This document shows, in pieces, positions 1 through 10,604 of a stretch of 64,000 nt of DNA (positions are counted from its first letter, which is position 1; every line of letters starts with the position of its first letter). The stretch spans positions 4,464,001 through 4,528,000 of the forward strand of contig NZ_VIVK01000001.1 in assembly GCF_007828865.1 (NCBI RefSeq), read 5' to 3'. Made by a program: the position numbers and the translations under genes. The notes beneath the pieces are model-generated. The model ran no database searches, was not told the origin of the DNA, and saw only the letters and a list, made by a program, of their open reading frames with translations. Source of the DNA: Kribbella amoyensis (GTDB lineage Bacteria; Actinomycetota; Actinomycetes; Propionibacteriales; Kribbellaceae).

Positions 1-679
1 CGCCCTGCATCGCGCACAACGCGTCGGCACCCGACTCCCGGGCGACGTGCCGGACGGCGTCGGCCACGTTCGTGCCGCCCGTGTCCGACGACGGCGCGCG
101 GCCGACGACCACGGCGACCTCCGAGTTCGCCGTCCCGGTCCAGCCCAGGGCCGACGCGCGGGACCGGACCGACTCGTCCGCCTCACCGCGGATCACCGAG
201 TCGACGACCAGCGCCTCCAGCCGGGCATCCCAGGCACCGCGCATCTCGGCGGCCTGTGCGTAGACGGTCGCGGCGGCGAACGCGACCTCCCGCGCGTACC
301 GCTGCATCGCCTCCCGGACCACGGGGACGTCGTCCTCGGGCAGCAGGTCGCCGATCGTGTTCTCGATCATCTCGATCGTGGTGCGGAGCAGTTCGACGGT
401 CTGGTGCAGGCTGATCACCCGGGTGAACTCCCGCGGCGCCGACCCGAACATCCGGGTCGGCATCGACGAGTGCGCCTCCGGATCCCGGAACCAGTCGACG
501 AAGGCGGTGATCCCGGACTGGGCCACGAGGCCGATCCAGGACCGGTCCTGCGCCGACAGCTGCCCGAACCAGGGCAGCTCATCGTCCATCGCGGCCATCG
601 CCGCGGTCGCCAACGCCCCGGTCGCCTTCTGCAACCGGTCGGCGCGCGCCAGATGGGCCTTACCCGTACCCGTCACCAC
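1..679 (-). CDS. fasR: PucR-family transcriptional regulator, FasR-like (5' part only)
   Basis: The frame is open from a GTG at 679 (a second GTG follows at once) to the window edge, so only the first ~226 residues are present. The N-terminal part is mostly helical, with the motif LPWFGQLSAQDRSWIGL followed by a helix-rich segment, and matches the N-terminal region of the actinobacterial PucR/CdaR regulators that sit beside aceE and the fabD-fabH-acpP-fabF cluster (Streptomyces FasR). The C-terminal PucR helix-turn-helix should lie beyond the left edge. In Streptomyces FasR activates fatty-acid synthase genes; having aceE a few genes upstream fits that neighbourhood. Start choice is uncertain: an earlier in-frame GTG lies only 2 nt after a GGAGG. 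The name rests on context and N-terminal resemblance. Confidence 0.7.
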   Translation of the reverse strand, partial: MVTGTGKAHLARADRLQKATGALATAAMAAMDDELPWFGQLSAQDRSWIGLVAQSGITAFVDWFRDPEAHSSMPTRMFGSAPREFTRVISLHQTVELLRTTIEMIENTIGDLLPEDDVPVVREAMQRYAREVAFAAATVYAQAAEMRGAWDARLEALVVDSVIRGEADESVRSRASALGWTGTANSEVAVVVGRAPSSDTGGTNVADAVRHVARESGADALCAMQG

Positions 680-718
680 GCTGCAGACCCTACCCACGTC
701 CTCCGGGGGACCCGCCTG

Positions 719-1273
719 CTACTTCCCGAAGCTCACGTCCTTCGTCTCCACCGTGCCCGCCGTCCGGCCCGGAGCGCGGTGGTACTTCCAGTACAGGTTG
801 GTGTGGGCGATCACCTGGTCCGGTGGTGGGGCGCCGTACTCGCTCAGGTCCTCCGTCGTGTGTGCGTCCTCGACCAGGGTTGCGTCGTACCCGCGGACGA
901 TCGCGCCGTGCAGGGTCGAGCGCACGCACTCGTCGGTCTGCGCGCCCGTCACGACCAGCTGCCCGACCCGCAACCCGGCGAGGACGTCCTCGAGGTCGGT
1001 CTCCTCGAACGAGTCGGCCCAGGTCTTGTGCACCACCGGATCGCCGTCGGCCGGCTTCAGCTCGGGAACGATCTGCCACTGCTCCGACTCCTTGGCGAGC
1101 TCCTCGCTGGAGTGCTGGACCCAGACCACCGGGATCTCGGCCTGCCGGGCCCGGTCGACCAGGGTGGCGATGTTGGCGACGACGGCGTCGCGGTGGTGAC
1201 CGCCGCTGACCACGCCGTTCTGGACGTCGATGACGACCAGCGCCTGGTGCGGACGGTTCTCGAGTGTGGCCAT
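719..1273 (-). CDS. Isochorismatase-family cysteine hydrolase
   Basis: A 184-residue alpha/beta hydrolase of the isochorismatase-like family. The catalytic triad is visible: Asp16 in VVIDVQNG, the Lys in VVHKTWADSFEET, and the nucleophilic Cys in TGAQTDECVRST. The length is normal for the family. Family members hydrolyse nicotinamide, N-carbamoyl compounds, isochorismate and similar amides or ethers; the sequence does not reveal the substrate, and nothing next to it points to nicotinamide salvage. It starts at an ATG and lies ~40 bp upstream of the FasR-like gene on the same strand, so co-transcription is possible. Probably a soluble cytoplasmic enzyme. Confidence 0.85.
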   Translation of the reverse strand: MATLENRPHQALVVIDVQNGVVSGGHHRDAVVANIATLVDRARQAEIPVVWVQHSSEELAKESEQWQIVPELKPADGDPVVHKTWADSFEETDLEDVLAGLRVGQLVVTGAQTDECVRSTLHGAIVRGYDATLVEDAHTTEDLSEYGAPPPDQVIAHTNLYWKYHRAPGRTAGTVETKDVSFGK

Positions 1274-1327
1274 GGTTCCTCCCCGGAGATCGGTACTTCG
1301 GACCCTAGACCCGGCCGGGGACAGAAA

Positions 1328-2371
1328 TCAGGCGTTCGTCCAGTCGAGCAGCTTGCCGGACTCCCAGGTGTTGATCACGCGGTCGGCCGGGACCTCGCAC
1401 TCCTCGGCGCGTTCGCAGCCGTACACCTGCCAGTCCAGCTGGCCCGGGGCGTGCGCGTCCGTGTCGATGGAGAAGACACACCCGGTCTCGACCGCCATCG
1501 ACAGCAGCCGCTTCGGGGGATCCAGGCGTTCCGGGCGGGAGTTGATCTCGACCGCCGTCCCGAACTGGCGGCAGGCCTCGAAGACCACCTCGGCGTCGAA
1601 CTCGGACTCCGGCCTGGTCCCGCGGTTCCCGGTGACCAGGCGGCCGGTGCAGTGCCCGAGGACGTCGACGTGCGGGTTCGCGATCGCGCGGACCATCCGC
1701 TCGGTCATCGGTTCGGACTGCATCCGGAGCTTGGAGTGGACGCTGGCGACGACCACGTCGAGCCGGGCCAGGATCTCGGTGTCGCAGTCGAGCGAGCCGT
1801 CCTCGAGAATGTCGACCTCGATCCCGTTCAGGATGGTGAATCCGTCCAGCTCGTCGGCGAGCTTCTTGTTGAGCTCGGCAACCACCTCGAGCTGCTGGAG
1901 CCGGCGTTCGCGGGACAGCCCGTTCGCCACGGTCAGCCGGGGGGAGTGGTCCGTGAGCGCGATGTATCTGTGCCCGAGCCGTGCCGCCGTCCGCGCCATC
2001 TCCTCGATCGGGCTGCCGCCGTCGGACCAGTCGGAGTGCAGGTGCAGATCCGCGCGCAACTGCGAGCGCAGCGCCGTCCCGGTCTCGGTCAGCTCGCTGG
2101 CCGCCTCCTCCAGCTTCACCAGGTACGACGGGGTGGTGCCGTCCATCGCCTCGAGGATGACGGCCTCGGTCTTCGGACCGATGCCGGGCAGCTCGGTCAA
2201 CGTACCGGCCCGGCGGCGGGCCCGGACCTCGGCCGCGGGCAGGGCCTCGATCGTGTCGGCGGCGCGCCGGTACGCCTTCACCCGGTGCGTGGGCTGCCGG
2301 TCGCGTTCCAGGTAGTACCCGATCGCGCGCAGTGCCTCGACCGCGTCCGCAACACCTGCCTTGTCGCTCAT
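1328..2371 (-). CDS. PHP-domain metal-dependent phosphoesterase with HhH N-terminus
   Basis: About 347 residues. Residues ~5-90 resemble the helix-hairpin-helix region at the N-terminus of PolX-type enzymes (GYYLERDRQPTHRVKAYRRAADT, then LTELPGIGPKTEAVI). Residues ~105-340 form a PHP phosphoesterase domain with metal-ligand motifs RADLHLHSDWSDG, ALTDHSPRL, GIEVDILEDG, VVASVHSKL, LGHCTGR and FSIDTDAHA. The polymerase palm is absent, so this is a stand-alone HhH-PHP protein, probably a nuclease or phosphatase acting on DNA ends or nucleotides (inference). I start at the ATG of MSDKAG, which fits family length; an in-frame ATG 30 nt upstream is possible because a GGGGAG abuts the chosen start with no spacer. 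Confidence 0.85.
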   Translation of the reverse strand: MSDKAGVADAVEALRAIGYYLERDRQPTHRVKAYRRAADTIEALPAAEVRARRRAGTLTELPGIGPKTEAVILEAMDGTTPSYLVKLEEAASELTETGTALRSQLRADLHLHSDWSDGGSPIEEMARTAARLGHRYIALTDHSPRLTVANGLSRERRLQQLEVVAELNKKLADELDGFTILNGIEVDILEDGSLDCDTEILARLDVVVASVHSKLRMQSEPMTERMVRAIANPHVDVLGHCTGRLVTGNRGTRPESEFDAEVVFEACRQFGTAVEINSRPERLDPPKRLLSMAVETGCVFSIDTDAHAPGQLDWQVYGCERAEECEVPADRVINTWESGKLLDWTNA

Positions 2372-2510
2372 CTCCCCATCATGACGTGCGGCACGGACCA
2401 TTCCCGGCGACTGGCGGGTTGTCGGATCCCTGACGTGCTGCACCAGGGTCAGCGGTGGAACAACCGGTTATCGGCCGCCGGACTACCGGAGCGCGGTCAT
2501 ACTCGTCCCT

Positions 2511-3521
2511 ATGAGCGATCTGGAGAAGGATCCGGCCGAACTGGTCGTCGAGGCTCCCGGCGTCGACGGACCGGTCCTGGAACTGCTGGAGCCGCGGCAC
2601 GTCGTCCTCGGCCGGACCACCACGGTCCGCCGACTGCTGCCGAACAAGAACCGCCGGATGATCGGCGCCTGGTGCTTCGTGGACCACTACGGACCGGAGG
2701 ACCTGACCAGCAGGGTCGACTCGTACGGCGTCCCGGGCGAGCGCGGCATGCTCGTCCCACCGCACCCGCACACCAGCCTGCAGACGGTGAGCTGGTTGCT
2801 GGAGGGCGAGATCGAGCATCGGGACAGCGCGGGCTCGCACGCCCTGGTCCGGCCCGGCGAGCTGAACATCATGACGTCGGGTCCGGGCATCGCGCATTCG
2901 GAGGTGTCGTCGCCGGCCGCGCCGCCGAGGTTGCACGGTGTCCAACTGTGGGTCGCGCTGCCCGACTCGGTCCGGAACACGGTCACCCCCGCCTTCAACG
3001 CGTACGCCGACCTCCCGGTCCTCGAGCTGGACGGCGCCCGTGCCAAGGTCATGGTCGGCGCCGTCGGCGGAGTCACCTCGCCCGCTCCCGCGTACTCACC
3101 CCTCGTCGGCGCAGACCTGACGATCGAGCCGGGCTGGACGGTCACGATCCCGCTCAGCCCCGAGTTCGAGTACGGCGTCCTGGTGGTCGAGGGGTCGCTC
3201 TCGGCCGGGGAGCTGGCGCCGGGGTTCGGCGAGCTCGCGTACTTCGGGACGGGGCGCGAGGCGATCGACGTGACCGCGTCGGCGGAGGGCGCGCGCTGCC
3301 TGTTGCTCGGTGGCGAACCGTTCGACGAGCAGCTGGTGATGTGGTGGAACTTCATCGGCCGCGACCACGACGAGGTGGTTGCCGCACGCAATGACTGGAT
3401 GGCGTCCCTGGAGTCCGGCGGCTCGGCCCGCTTCCCGGTCGTCCGGGGCTACGAAGGCGACCCGCTCCCCGCCCCACCGCTCCCGGCCACTCGCCTCAAA
3501 CCCCGCCCACGGTCCCGCTGA
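2511..3521 (+). CDS. Pirin-family protein
   Basis: A 336-residue double cupin of the pirin family. The N-terminal cupin carries the characteristic PHPHTSLQTVSWLLEGEIEHRDS and ELNIMTSGPGIAHSE segments, which include the metal-binding His residues; the C-terminal cupin follows with the pirin-typical YFGTGREAI and CLLLGGEPFDEQLVMWWNFIGR motifs. Bacterial pirins are iron-binding proteins, some with quercetinase activity and some that modulate metabolic enzymes, including a reported effect on pyruvate dehydrogenase E1 in Serratia; whether that applies to the aceE 2.5 kb away is speculation. The last ~30 residues are Pro/Arg-rich. It is divergent from the PHP gene across ~140 bp. Confidence 0.9.
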   Translation: MSDLEKDPAELVVEAPGVDGPVLELLEPRHVVLGRTTTVRRLLPNKNRRMIGAWCFVDHYGPEDLTSRVDSYGVPGERGMLVPPHPHTSLQTVSWLLEGEIEHRDSAGSHALVRPGELNIMTSGPGIAHSEVSSPAAPPRLHGVQLWVALPDSVRNTVTPAFNAYADLPVLELDGARAKVMVGAVGGVTSPAPAYSPLVGADLTIEPGWTVTIPLSPEFEYGVLVVEGSLSAGELAPGFGELAYFGTGREAIDVTASAEGARCLLLGGEPFDEQLVMWWNFIGRDHDEVVAARNDWMASLESGGSARFPVVRGYEGDPLPAPPLPATRLKPRPRSR

Positions 3522-3594
3522 GAGGACGTTCATCCAGCGGGAACATCAAGGCGTCCTCCGGTGTTGAGTCGGTCAGCCGATCGAAGGAGGAGCC

Positions 3595-3717
3595 ATGAAG
3601 GTCCGTCGTTCACTCCGAGCCCTGAAGTCCAGGCCCGGCGCCCAGGTGGTCCGCCGCAAGGGCCGCGTCTACGTGATCAACCGCCGCGACCCCCGCTTCA
3701 AGTCCCGCCAGGCCTGA
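3595..3717 (+). CDS. rpmJ: Ribosomal protein L36, zinc-independent (type B) paralogue
   Basis: A 40-residue protein beginning [20 protein letters not shown] and ending FKSRQA, preceded by an ideal AAGGAGG 4 nt before the ATG. It is the L36 form that lacks the four zinc-ligand Cys/His residues, the C-minus paralogue that replaces zinc-binding L36 in ribosomes under zinc limitation. It stands alone, away from the ribosomal protein operon, as usual for this form. In Streptomyces such genes are repressed by Zur; I do not see a convincing Zur palindrome in the 73 bp upstream, only a GAGGACG/CGTCCTC inverted repeat (3522-3528 and 3552-3558) that could equally terminate the pirin transcript. Confidence 0.93.
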   Translation: MKVRRSLRALKSRPGAQVVRRKGRVYVINRRDPRFKSRQA

Positions 3718-3754
3718 CCAACCAGCGTCGGTACAGCGCGAGCAGCCCTGACCC

Positions 3755-4315
3755 TTAGTCGAGGGTCCCGGCGTGCTCGCGCGTGCGGCGGCGGTAGTAC
3801 GCCCAGGTGAGGACGAGGAGGGCTGGTCCCCACAGTTGGAGGGGCGCGTAGCAGGCGATCATCAGGGCGGCGCCGGCGTCGGTGGCGAAGGGGATGAAGT
3901 CGCCGCTGAACGCGTCGCGGAAGCCGTAGGTCCAGATCGCGATCAGCCCTAGTCCGCCGAGAGTCGCCGGGACGACCGCGGCGAGTGGGTGCACCCTTCG
4001 TCCGCCGATCAGCGGGATCCAGCGCGGCGCGACCTCGCCCCACGGTTTCACCAGGCCGAACGCGGTCAGCGCGACCGCCTCGGAGAACAGGCTGAGGCCG
4101 ACGATGTACCAGACTTCCCAGCCGTGGACGTGAGCCGGGTTGCCGGCGTCGTCCAGCATCCCCATCGACGAACCAGCCGCCAGGCCGAGGCGCCACAGTC
4201 CGGACGGCAGGGTGAGCAGCGGGATGACGTGGGCGAGGACGAGAGCCCAGCGCGGTACCGGTCGCTCGGTTCCGGCCTTGGTCCGGCGCTGGGTCCCGCG
4301 AAAGGTCGTCGTCAT
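3755..4315 (-). CDS. Small four-helix integral membrane protein, unknown function
   Basis: About 186 residues. Four hydrophobic segments are evident: WALVLAHVIPLLTLPSG, VWYIVGLSLFSEAVALTAFG, ATLGGLGLIAIWTYGF and the last near LQLWGPALLVLTWAYY. The N-terminus is basic and polar and the C-terminus ends in an Arg-rich tail, both suggesting a cytoplasmic face. No catalytic motif is recognised. The frame stays open upstream for hundreds of bases, so the start is a judgement: I use the ATG of MTTTFRGTQ because the sequence upstream does not look coding in this frame. It is ~100 bp downstream of the POT transporter on the same strand and could share its transcript. Confidence 0.65.
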   Translation of the reverse strand: MTTTFRGTQRRTKAGTERPVPRWALVLAHVIPLLTLPSGLWRLGLAAGSSMGMLDDAGNPAHVHGWEVWYIVGLSLFSEAVALTAFGLVKPWGEVAPRWIPLIGGRRVHPLAAVVPATLGGLGLIAIWTYGFRDAFSGDFIPFATDAGAALMIACYAPLQLWGPALLVLTWAYYRRRTREHAGTLD

Positions 4316-4416
4316 GGTCCAAGCCTCTGGCCGGACGACCGGTGCGGCCTCACCCGTGGGGGTGAAGCGCCTCCCTCCGACGGTTGGCGCCTCGCACTCG
4401 CGAGACGCCCGTCCGG

Positions 4417-5913
4417 TCAGTGCTGCTGTCGCGCCTGCGCCGAGAGCTTCCGCGGGTCGGCGTGCCGGCGGATCCACGGCGAGAGGAAGTACAGGATGAC
4501 CGCGAACGCGATCGTCACCACGGCCAGCCCGCCGAAGTACGCCGTGTCCGACGCGTCCTCGGTCGCCTGCACCAGCTGGGCCGTGATCGCCTGACCCGCG
4601 GCCGGTGCCAGGAACCACAGCGCCATCATCTGGCTGAGGAACGCCTTCGGGGCCAGCACCGTCGTCGCGGCCAGGCCGACGGGGGAGAGGAACAGCTCGC
4701 CGAGCGTCTGGATCACGTACACCAGCACCAGCCACAACGGCGAGGCGAGACCGGTCCCGGTGATCGACGACGCCAGCGCCATCACCGCGAACGAGATCCC
4801 GGCCAGCAGCAGCCCGGTGGCGAACTTCTGCCCCAGCCCCGGTCCGCGGTCGCCGAGCTTGATCCAGATCGCCGCGAACACCGGCGCGAGCACGATGATC
4901 GTGAACGGGTTCACCGATTGGAAGAACTCCGGCGAGATCGTGATGCCGAACAGGTCCAGCTCGGTCCGGTCTGCCGCGAACGTGGTCAGTGTCGTCGCCG
5001 CCTGCTCGAACAGCATGAAGAACAACATCGCCGCGACGAACAACGGGATGTACGCCCGCACCTGCTGCCGTTCGACCGGGGTGACCAGCGGGCTGCGAAG
5101 GAGCATCACGAAGTACGCGATCGGGGCGAGGAAGCACAGGTACGAGATCGCGTCGACGACCGGCTTCGGCCCGATCCCGCCGGACCGCCACGCCGACCAG
5201 GCGAACACGACCGCCAGCACCGCGAGCACGGCCAGGCTGATCTTCAGCATCGTCGGCCGGTCCTCGGCGGTGAGCGGGTTCGGCGGGGTGTCGCCGCGGC
5301 CGTGCAGGGTGCGCCGGCCGAGCAGGTACGCGATCAGCGCGAGCGTCATCCCGACCGCGGCGGCCGCGAACGCGACGTGGAAGCCGAACTCGCGGCGCAG
5401 GAACCCGACCACGAACGGCGCCGTGAACGAGCCGATGTTGATGCCCATGTAGAAGATCGAGAACGCCGAGTCGCGCCGGTCGTCGCCGGCCTCGTACAGG
5501 GTGCCGACCAGGGTGGACACGTTCGGCTTCAGCAACCCGGTGCCGAGGGCAACGAGCGCGATCCCGGCGTACGCCGTCGCGGTGGCCGGCAGGGCCAGGC
5601 AGAGGTGCCCGGCCACGATCACGGACCCGCCGTAGAGCACCGTCTTCCGGGCCCCGAAGACGCGGTCCGCGAACCAGCCGCCGAGCACCGACAGCAGGTA
5701 CACCGAGGCGCCGTAGATCGAGACGACCGCCTCACCGAGCGACTGCCCGAGCCCGAGCCCGTACGCCTGGTCGGTCAGGTACAGCAGCAGGATGGCCCGC
5801 ATCCCGTAGTAGCTGAAGCGCTCCCACAACTCGGTGGTGAACAGCGTCATCAGCCCGCGCGGATGGCCGAGAAAAGTCTTCTCGCCGGCTGCGGACGATT
5901 GCGGTGCGGACAC
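4417..5913 (-). CDS. POT/PTR2-family proton-coupled di/tripeptide transporter
   Basis: A 498-residue major facilitator protein of the proton-dependent oligopeptide transporter family. The N-terminal helix carries the ExxER-type motif in ELWERFSYYGMRAILLLYL, where Glu/Arg couple proton and peptide binding, and helix 5 carries the PTR2 signature FYMGINIGSF. About 14 transmembrane segments are apparent, the usual bacterial POT arrangement with two extra helices. It imports di- and tripeptides across the cytoplasmic membrane using the proton gradient. Length is normal. It is downstream of aceE in the same orientation, but a hairpin terminator at 6013-6045 separates them, so it probably has its own promoter in the ~70 bp that remain. 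Confidence 0.93.
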   Translation of the reverse strand: MSAPQSSAAGEKTFLGHPRGLMTLFTTELWERFSYYGMRAILLLYLTDQAYGLGLGQSLGEAVVSIYGASVYLLSVLGGWFADRVFGARKTVLYGGSVIVAGHLCLALPATATAYAGIALVALGTGLLKPNVSTLVGTLYEAGDDRRDSAFSIFYMGINIGSFTAPFVVGFLRREFGFHVAFAAAAVGMTLALIAYLLGRRTLHGRGDTPPNPLTAEDRPTMLKISLAVLAVLAVVFAWSAWRSGGIGPKPVVDAISYLCFLAPIAYFVMLLRSPLVTPVERQQVRAYIPLFVAAMLFFMLFEQAATTLTTFAADRTELDLFGITISPEFFQSVNPFTIIVLAPVFAAIWIKLGDRGPGLGQKFATGLLLAGISFAVMALASSITGTGLASPLWLVLVYVIQTLGELFLSPVGLAATTVLAPKAFLSQMMALWFLAPAAGQAITAQLVQATEDASDTAYFGGLAVVTIAFAVILYFLSPWIRRHADPRKLSAQARQQH

Positions 5914-6012
5914 GGTCGATTACTCCTGGTAGAGCGAACAGGTACCGGACCGACGGTAGTTGGTTGCACTTCCCAACCACGAAACGGGGTGGGAAAACCC
6001 ACCGGCAAGCCG

Positions 6013-6045
6013 AAGGGCCGCCCACCTCGACGGTGGACGACCCTT
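6013..6045 (-). terminator. Terminator of aceE
   Basis: Two 14-nt arms flank a 5-nt loop. The minus-strand transcript folds with only G-U wobbles at two positions, whereas the plus-strand transcript would have two A-C mismatches, so the hairpin is built for the aceE transcript, whose stop codon is just upstream. Confidence 0.7.
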
Positions 6046-6064
6046 CAGGCCTTGCTGCTGTGCG

Positions 6065-8839
<2,775 letters not shown>

Positions 8840-8950
8840 GGTGTCCTGCCGTTCTGTCTAGTAGGTACTCCAAGCAATCCTGTCACCTGTTCGGAATGCG
8901 TTCTACTTTGCGTCCCTTCCGCTGCAGGTTCCGGTCCGGGCGACCATGTC

Positions 8951-8993
8951 ATACCGGACACGCACAGTCTGCGCCACGCGGATACCGGACACG
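8951..8993. promoter_or_regulatory. Spaced direct repeat in the aceE / DUF3052 divergent promoter region
   Basis: The 12-mer ATACCGGACACG occurs at 8951-8962 and again at 8982-8993. The start-to-start distance of 31 bp is close to three helical turns, so two protein units could bind the same face of DNA. The pair sits ~110 bp from the aceE start and ~100 bp from the DUF3052 start. Repeat and spacing are seen directly; the operator role is inferred. Confidence 0.45.
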
Positions 8994-9094
8994 TCACGGA
9001 ACCCTCGTGCATACTTGCGCGACGCGGTAGGCCACGATGGACTACTGCTACTGACGCCTAGCCCCGGCCAGACGGGGACGACGGAGGAGGACAC

Positions 9095-9541
9095 GTGAGC
9101 GCGACCGCGGACCACGCGGACGACAAGGGCGGCGAGCCGAACATGGCTGCGCGGCTCGGTTTGGAGAGCGGCACGGTCGTGCAGGAGCTCGGCTACGACG
9201 ACGACTGCGACGACGCCTTCCGCGACGCCATCCAGGCGATGACGGGCGAGGCGTTCGCCGGTGAGGACACCGACGACGTCGTGGACGCCGTGCTGCTCTG
9301 GTTCAGGGAGGACGACGGCGACCTGGTCGACGCCCTGTTCGACGTACTGACCGACCTGAAGGCCGGCGGGGTGGTGTGGCTGATGACCCCCAAGGTCGGC
9401 CGGGACGGGTACGTCGACGCCAGCGAGATCGCCGAGGCGGCGCCGACGGCCGGTCTGTCCACGACCAGCAGCCTGACCGTGACCGAGAACTGGTCCGCCA
9501 CCAAGTTGGTGATGCCGAAGTCGCCCCGGGTCAAGAAGTGA
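9095..9541 (+). CDS. DUF3052 family protein
   Basis: A 148-residue soluble, acidic protein matching the actinobacterial DUF3052 family: AARLGLESGTVVQELGYDDD, an acidic helical stretch, then the conserved DLVDALFDVLTDLKAGGVVWLMTPKVGRDGYVDASEI and a Lys-rich C-terminus. The GTG start at 9095 is preceded by GGAGGAGG at good spacing. Biochemical function is unknown. It is nearly always found between aceE (divergent) and an AhpE-type peroxiredoxin, as here, where the peroxiredoxin starts 7 bp after its stop, so the two are surely one operon. Confidence 0.92.
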   Translation: MSATADHADDKGGEPNMAARLGLESGTVVQELGYDDDCDDAFRDAIQAMTGEAFAGEDTDDVVDAVLLWFREDDGDLVDALFDVLTDLKAGGVVWLMTPKVGRDGYVDASEIAEAAPTAGLSTTSSLTVTENWSATKLVMPKSPRVKK

Positions 9542-9548
9542 CGTCGCG

Positions 9549-10025
9549 GTGACCACTGCCGTCCCCGCGGTCGGCAGTCAGGCACCGGATTTCACCGCCC
9601 GGAACCAGCACGGCGAACAGTTCCGGCTCTCGGACCACCGGGGCCGGCGCGCCGTGGTGCTGGTGTTCTACCCGTACGCGTTCAGCCGTGTCTGTACTAG
9701 CGAGCTGGGCGCGTTGCGGGACCGCCCGGACCTGCTCGCGGCCGCGGACTTCCTGGCCGTCTCGTGCGACCCGATGTTCACGCTCCGCGCGTACGCCGAG
9801 GCCGAGCGGCTCGAGTTCGGCCTGCTGAGCGACTTCTGGCCGCACGGCGCGATCGCGTCCCGGTACGGCGTGTTCGACGCCGACCGGGGGGCCGCGGTGC
9901 GGGGGACGTTCGTGGTGGATCCCGGCGGCGTGATCCGCTGGTCCGTGGTCAATCCGATCGGGGAGGCCCGCAGCGTCGACGACTACGCCGACGCGTTGGC
10001 GAGTCTGGGTCTCGATCTCGGATAG
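9549..10025 (+). CDS. Peroxiredoxin, AhpE-type (alkyl hydroperoxide reductase / thiol-specific antioxidant)
   Basis: A 158-residue thioredoxin-fold peroxidase that reduces hydrogen peroxide and organic hydroperoxides in the cytoplasm. The peroxidatic Cys is Cys49 in FSRVCTSELGALRD; the usual Pro/Thr environment of PxxxTxxC is altered to YPYAFSRVC, as in AhpE-like proteins. A second Cys lies in FLAVSCDPMF, but not at the classical C-terminal resolving position, so a 1-Cys mechanism with mycothiol or mycoredoxin as reductant is likely (family inference). It starts at a GTG 7 bp after the DUF3052 stop and is probably co-translated with it. Confidence 0.92.
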   Translation: MTTAVPAVGSQAPDFTARNQHGEQFRLSDHRGRRAVVLVFYPYAFSRVCTSELGALRDRPDLLAAADFLAVSCDPMFTLRAYAEAERLEFGLLSDFWPHGAIASRYGVFDADRGAAVRGTFVVDPGGVIRWSVVNPIGEARSVDDYADALASLGLDLG

Positions 10026-10045
10026 ACTGCGCGCTCGCGGTCTTC

Positions 10046-10117
10046 GGGTGCTTAGCTCAGCGGTAGAGCGCTTCCCTTACAAGGAAGATGTCGGGGGTTC
10101 GATCCCCTCAGCACCCA
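10046..10117 (+). tRNA. tRNA-Val (anticodon UAC)
   Basis: A 72-nt cloverleaf: acceptor stem GGGTGCT/AGCACCC, D arm with TAGCTCAGCGGTAGAGC, anticodon stem CTTCC/GGAAG with loop CTTACAA giving anticodon TAC, and T arm GGGGGTTCGATCCCC. The 3' CCA is not encoded. It reads valine GUA codons, which are rare in this GC-rich genome. The tRNA ends ~75 bp before a lower-GC gene pair, but no second copy of the tRNA 3' end was found that would mark an integrated element. Confidence 0.97.
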
Positions 10118-10193
10118 CCCGAAGTGTCCTACGGGTTCGGCCGGTCTCGGGCGTACCTGCTGGGGCTGGCCGGTGATCTTGCGACTACGTAGC

Positions 10194-10604
10194 ATGACGA
10201 ACGTGTCGATCAAACGTCTCAGCCCGCCGAGTCTGGTGCAAAGCCCGGCTTTCAGTCATGTCGCTGTCATCCCGCCCGGCGCAACGACAATCTACGTCGG
10301 TGGTCAGAACTCCGTCGATGCCGACGGCGTACTGGTTGGTGAGGGCGATGTCGCGGCACAGTCTGTTCGAACCCTGGAGAACGTCAAGACAGCCCTTGCC
10401 GCTGCGGATGCCACGTTCGCTGATGTTGTGCAGTGGACGGTGCTGTTCGTGGACGGTGTCGATGTTGGTGCGGCATATCGCGCGATCGCTCCTGAACTCG
10501 CCGGCAACGAACCGGCACTTGTTACGGGTGCCACCGTTTCAGCCCTTGGAGTTCCGGGTGCGCTGGTCGAGATCGCCGTGGTCGCCGCCGTGAGCCGCCG
10601 ATGA
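10194..10604 (+). CDS. RidA-family (YjgF/YER057c/UK114) protein
   Basis: About 136 residues. Family features: N-terminal RLSPPSLVQSPAFSHVAVIPPG, the VGGQNSVDADGVLVGEGDVAAQSVRTLENVKTAL region and a C-terminal GALVEIAVVAAV strand. RidA proteins are trimeric enamine/imine deaminases that clear 2-aminoacrylate and similar reactive intermediates; other subfamilies have unknown roles, and the classical substrate-binding Arg is not obvious here, so deaminase activity is not assured. I start at the ATG 7 codons into the open frame (MTNVSIK). The stop overlaps the next gene start by 4 bp (ATGA). Codon use is less GC-biased than in neighbours, suggesting acquisition together with the DUF1697 gene. Confidence 0.85.
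   Translation: MTNVSIKRLSPPSLVQSPAFSHVAVIPPGATTIYVGGQNSVDADGVLVGEGDVAAQSVRTLENVKTALAAADATFADVVQWTVLFVDGVDVGAAYRAIAPELAGNEPALVTGATVSALGVPGALVEIAVVAAVSRR

Noticed and set aside
47-3394. An 1,115-codon plus-strand open frame
   Set aside because: It crosses four recognisable genes in other frames or strands and has no family resemblance.
3522-3594. Zur operator upstream of the zinc-independent L36 gene
   Set aside because: Expected from related actinobacteria, but no palindrome resembling the known Zur motif is present.
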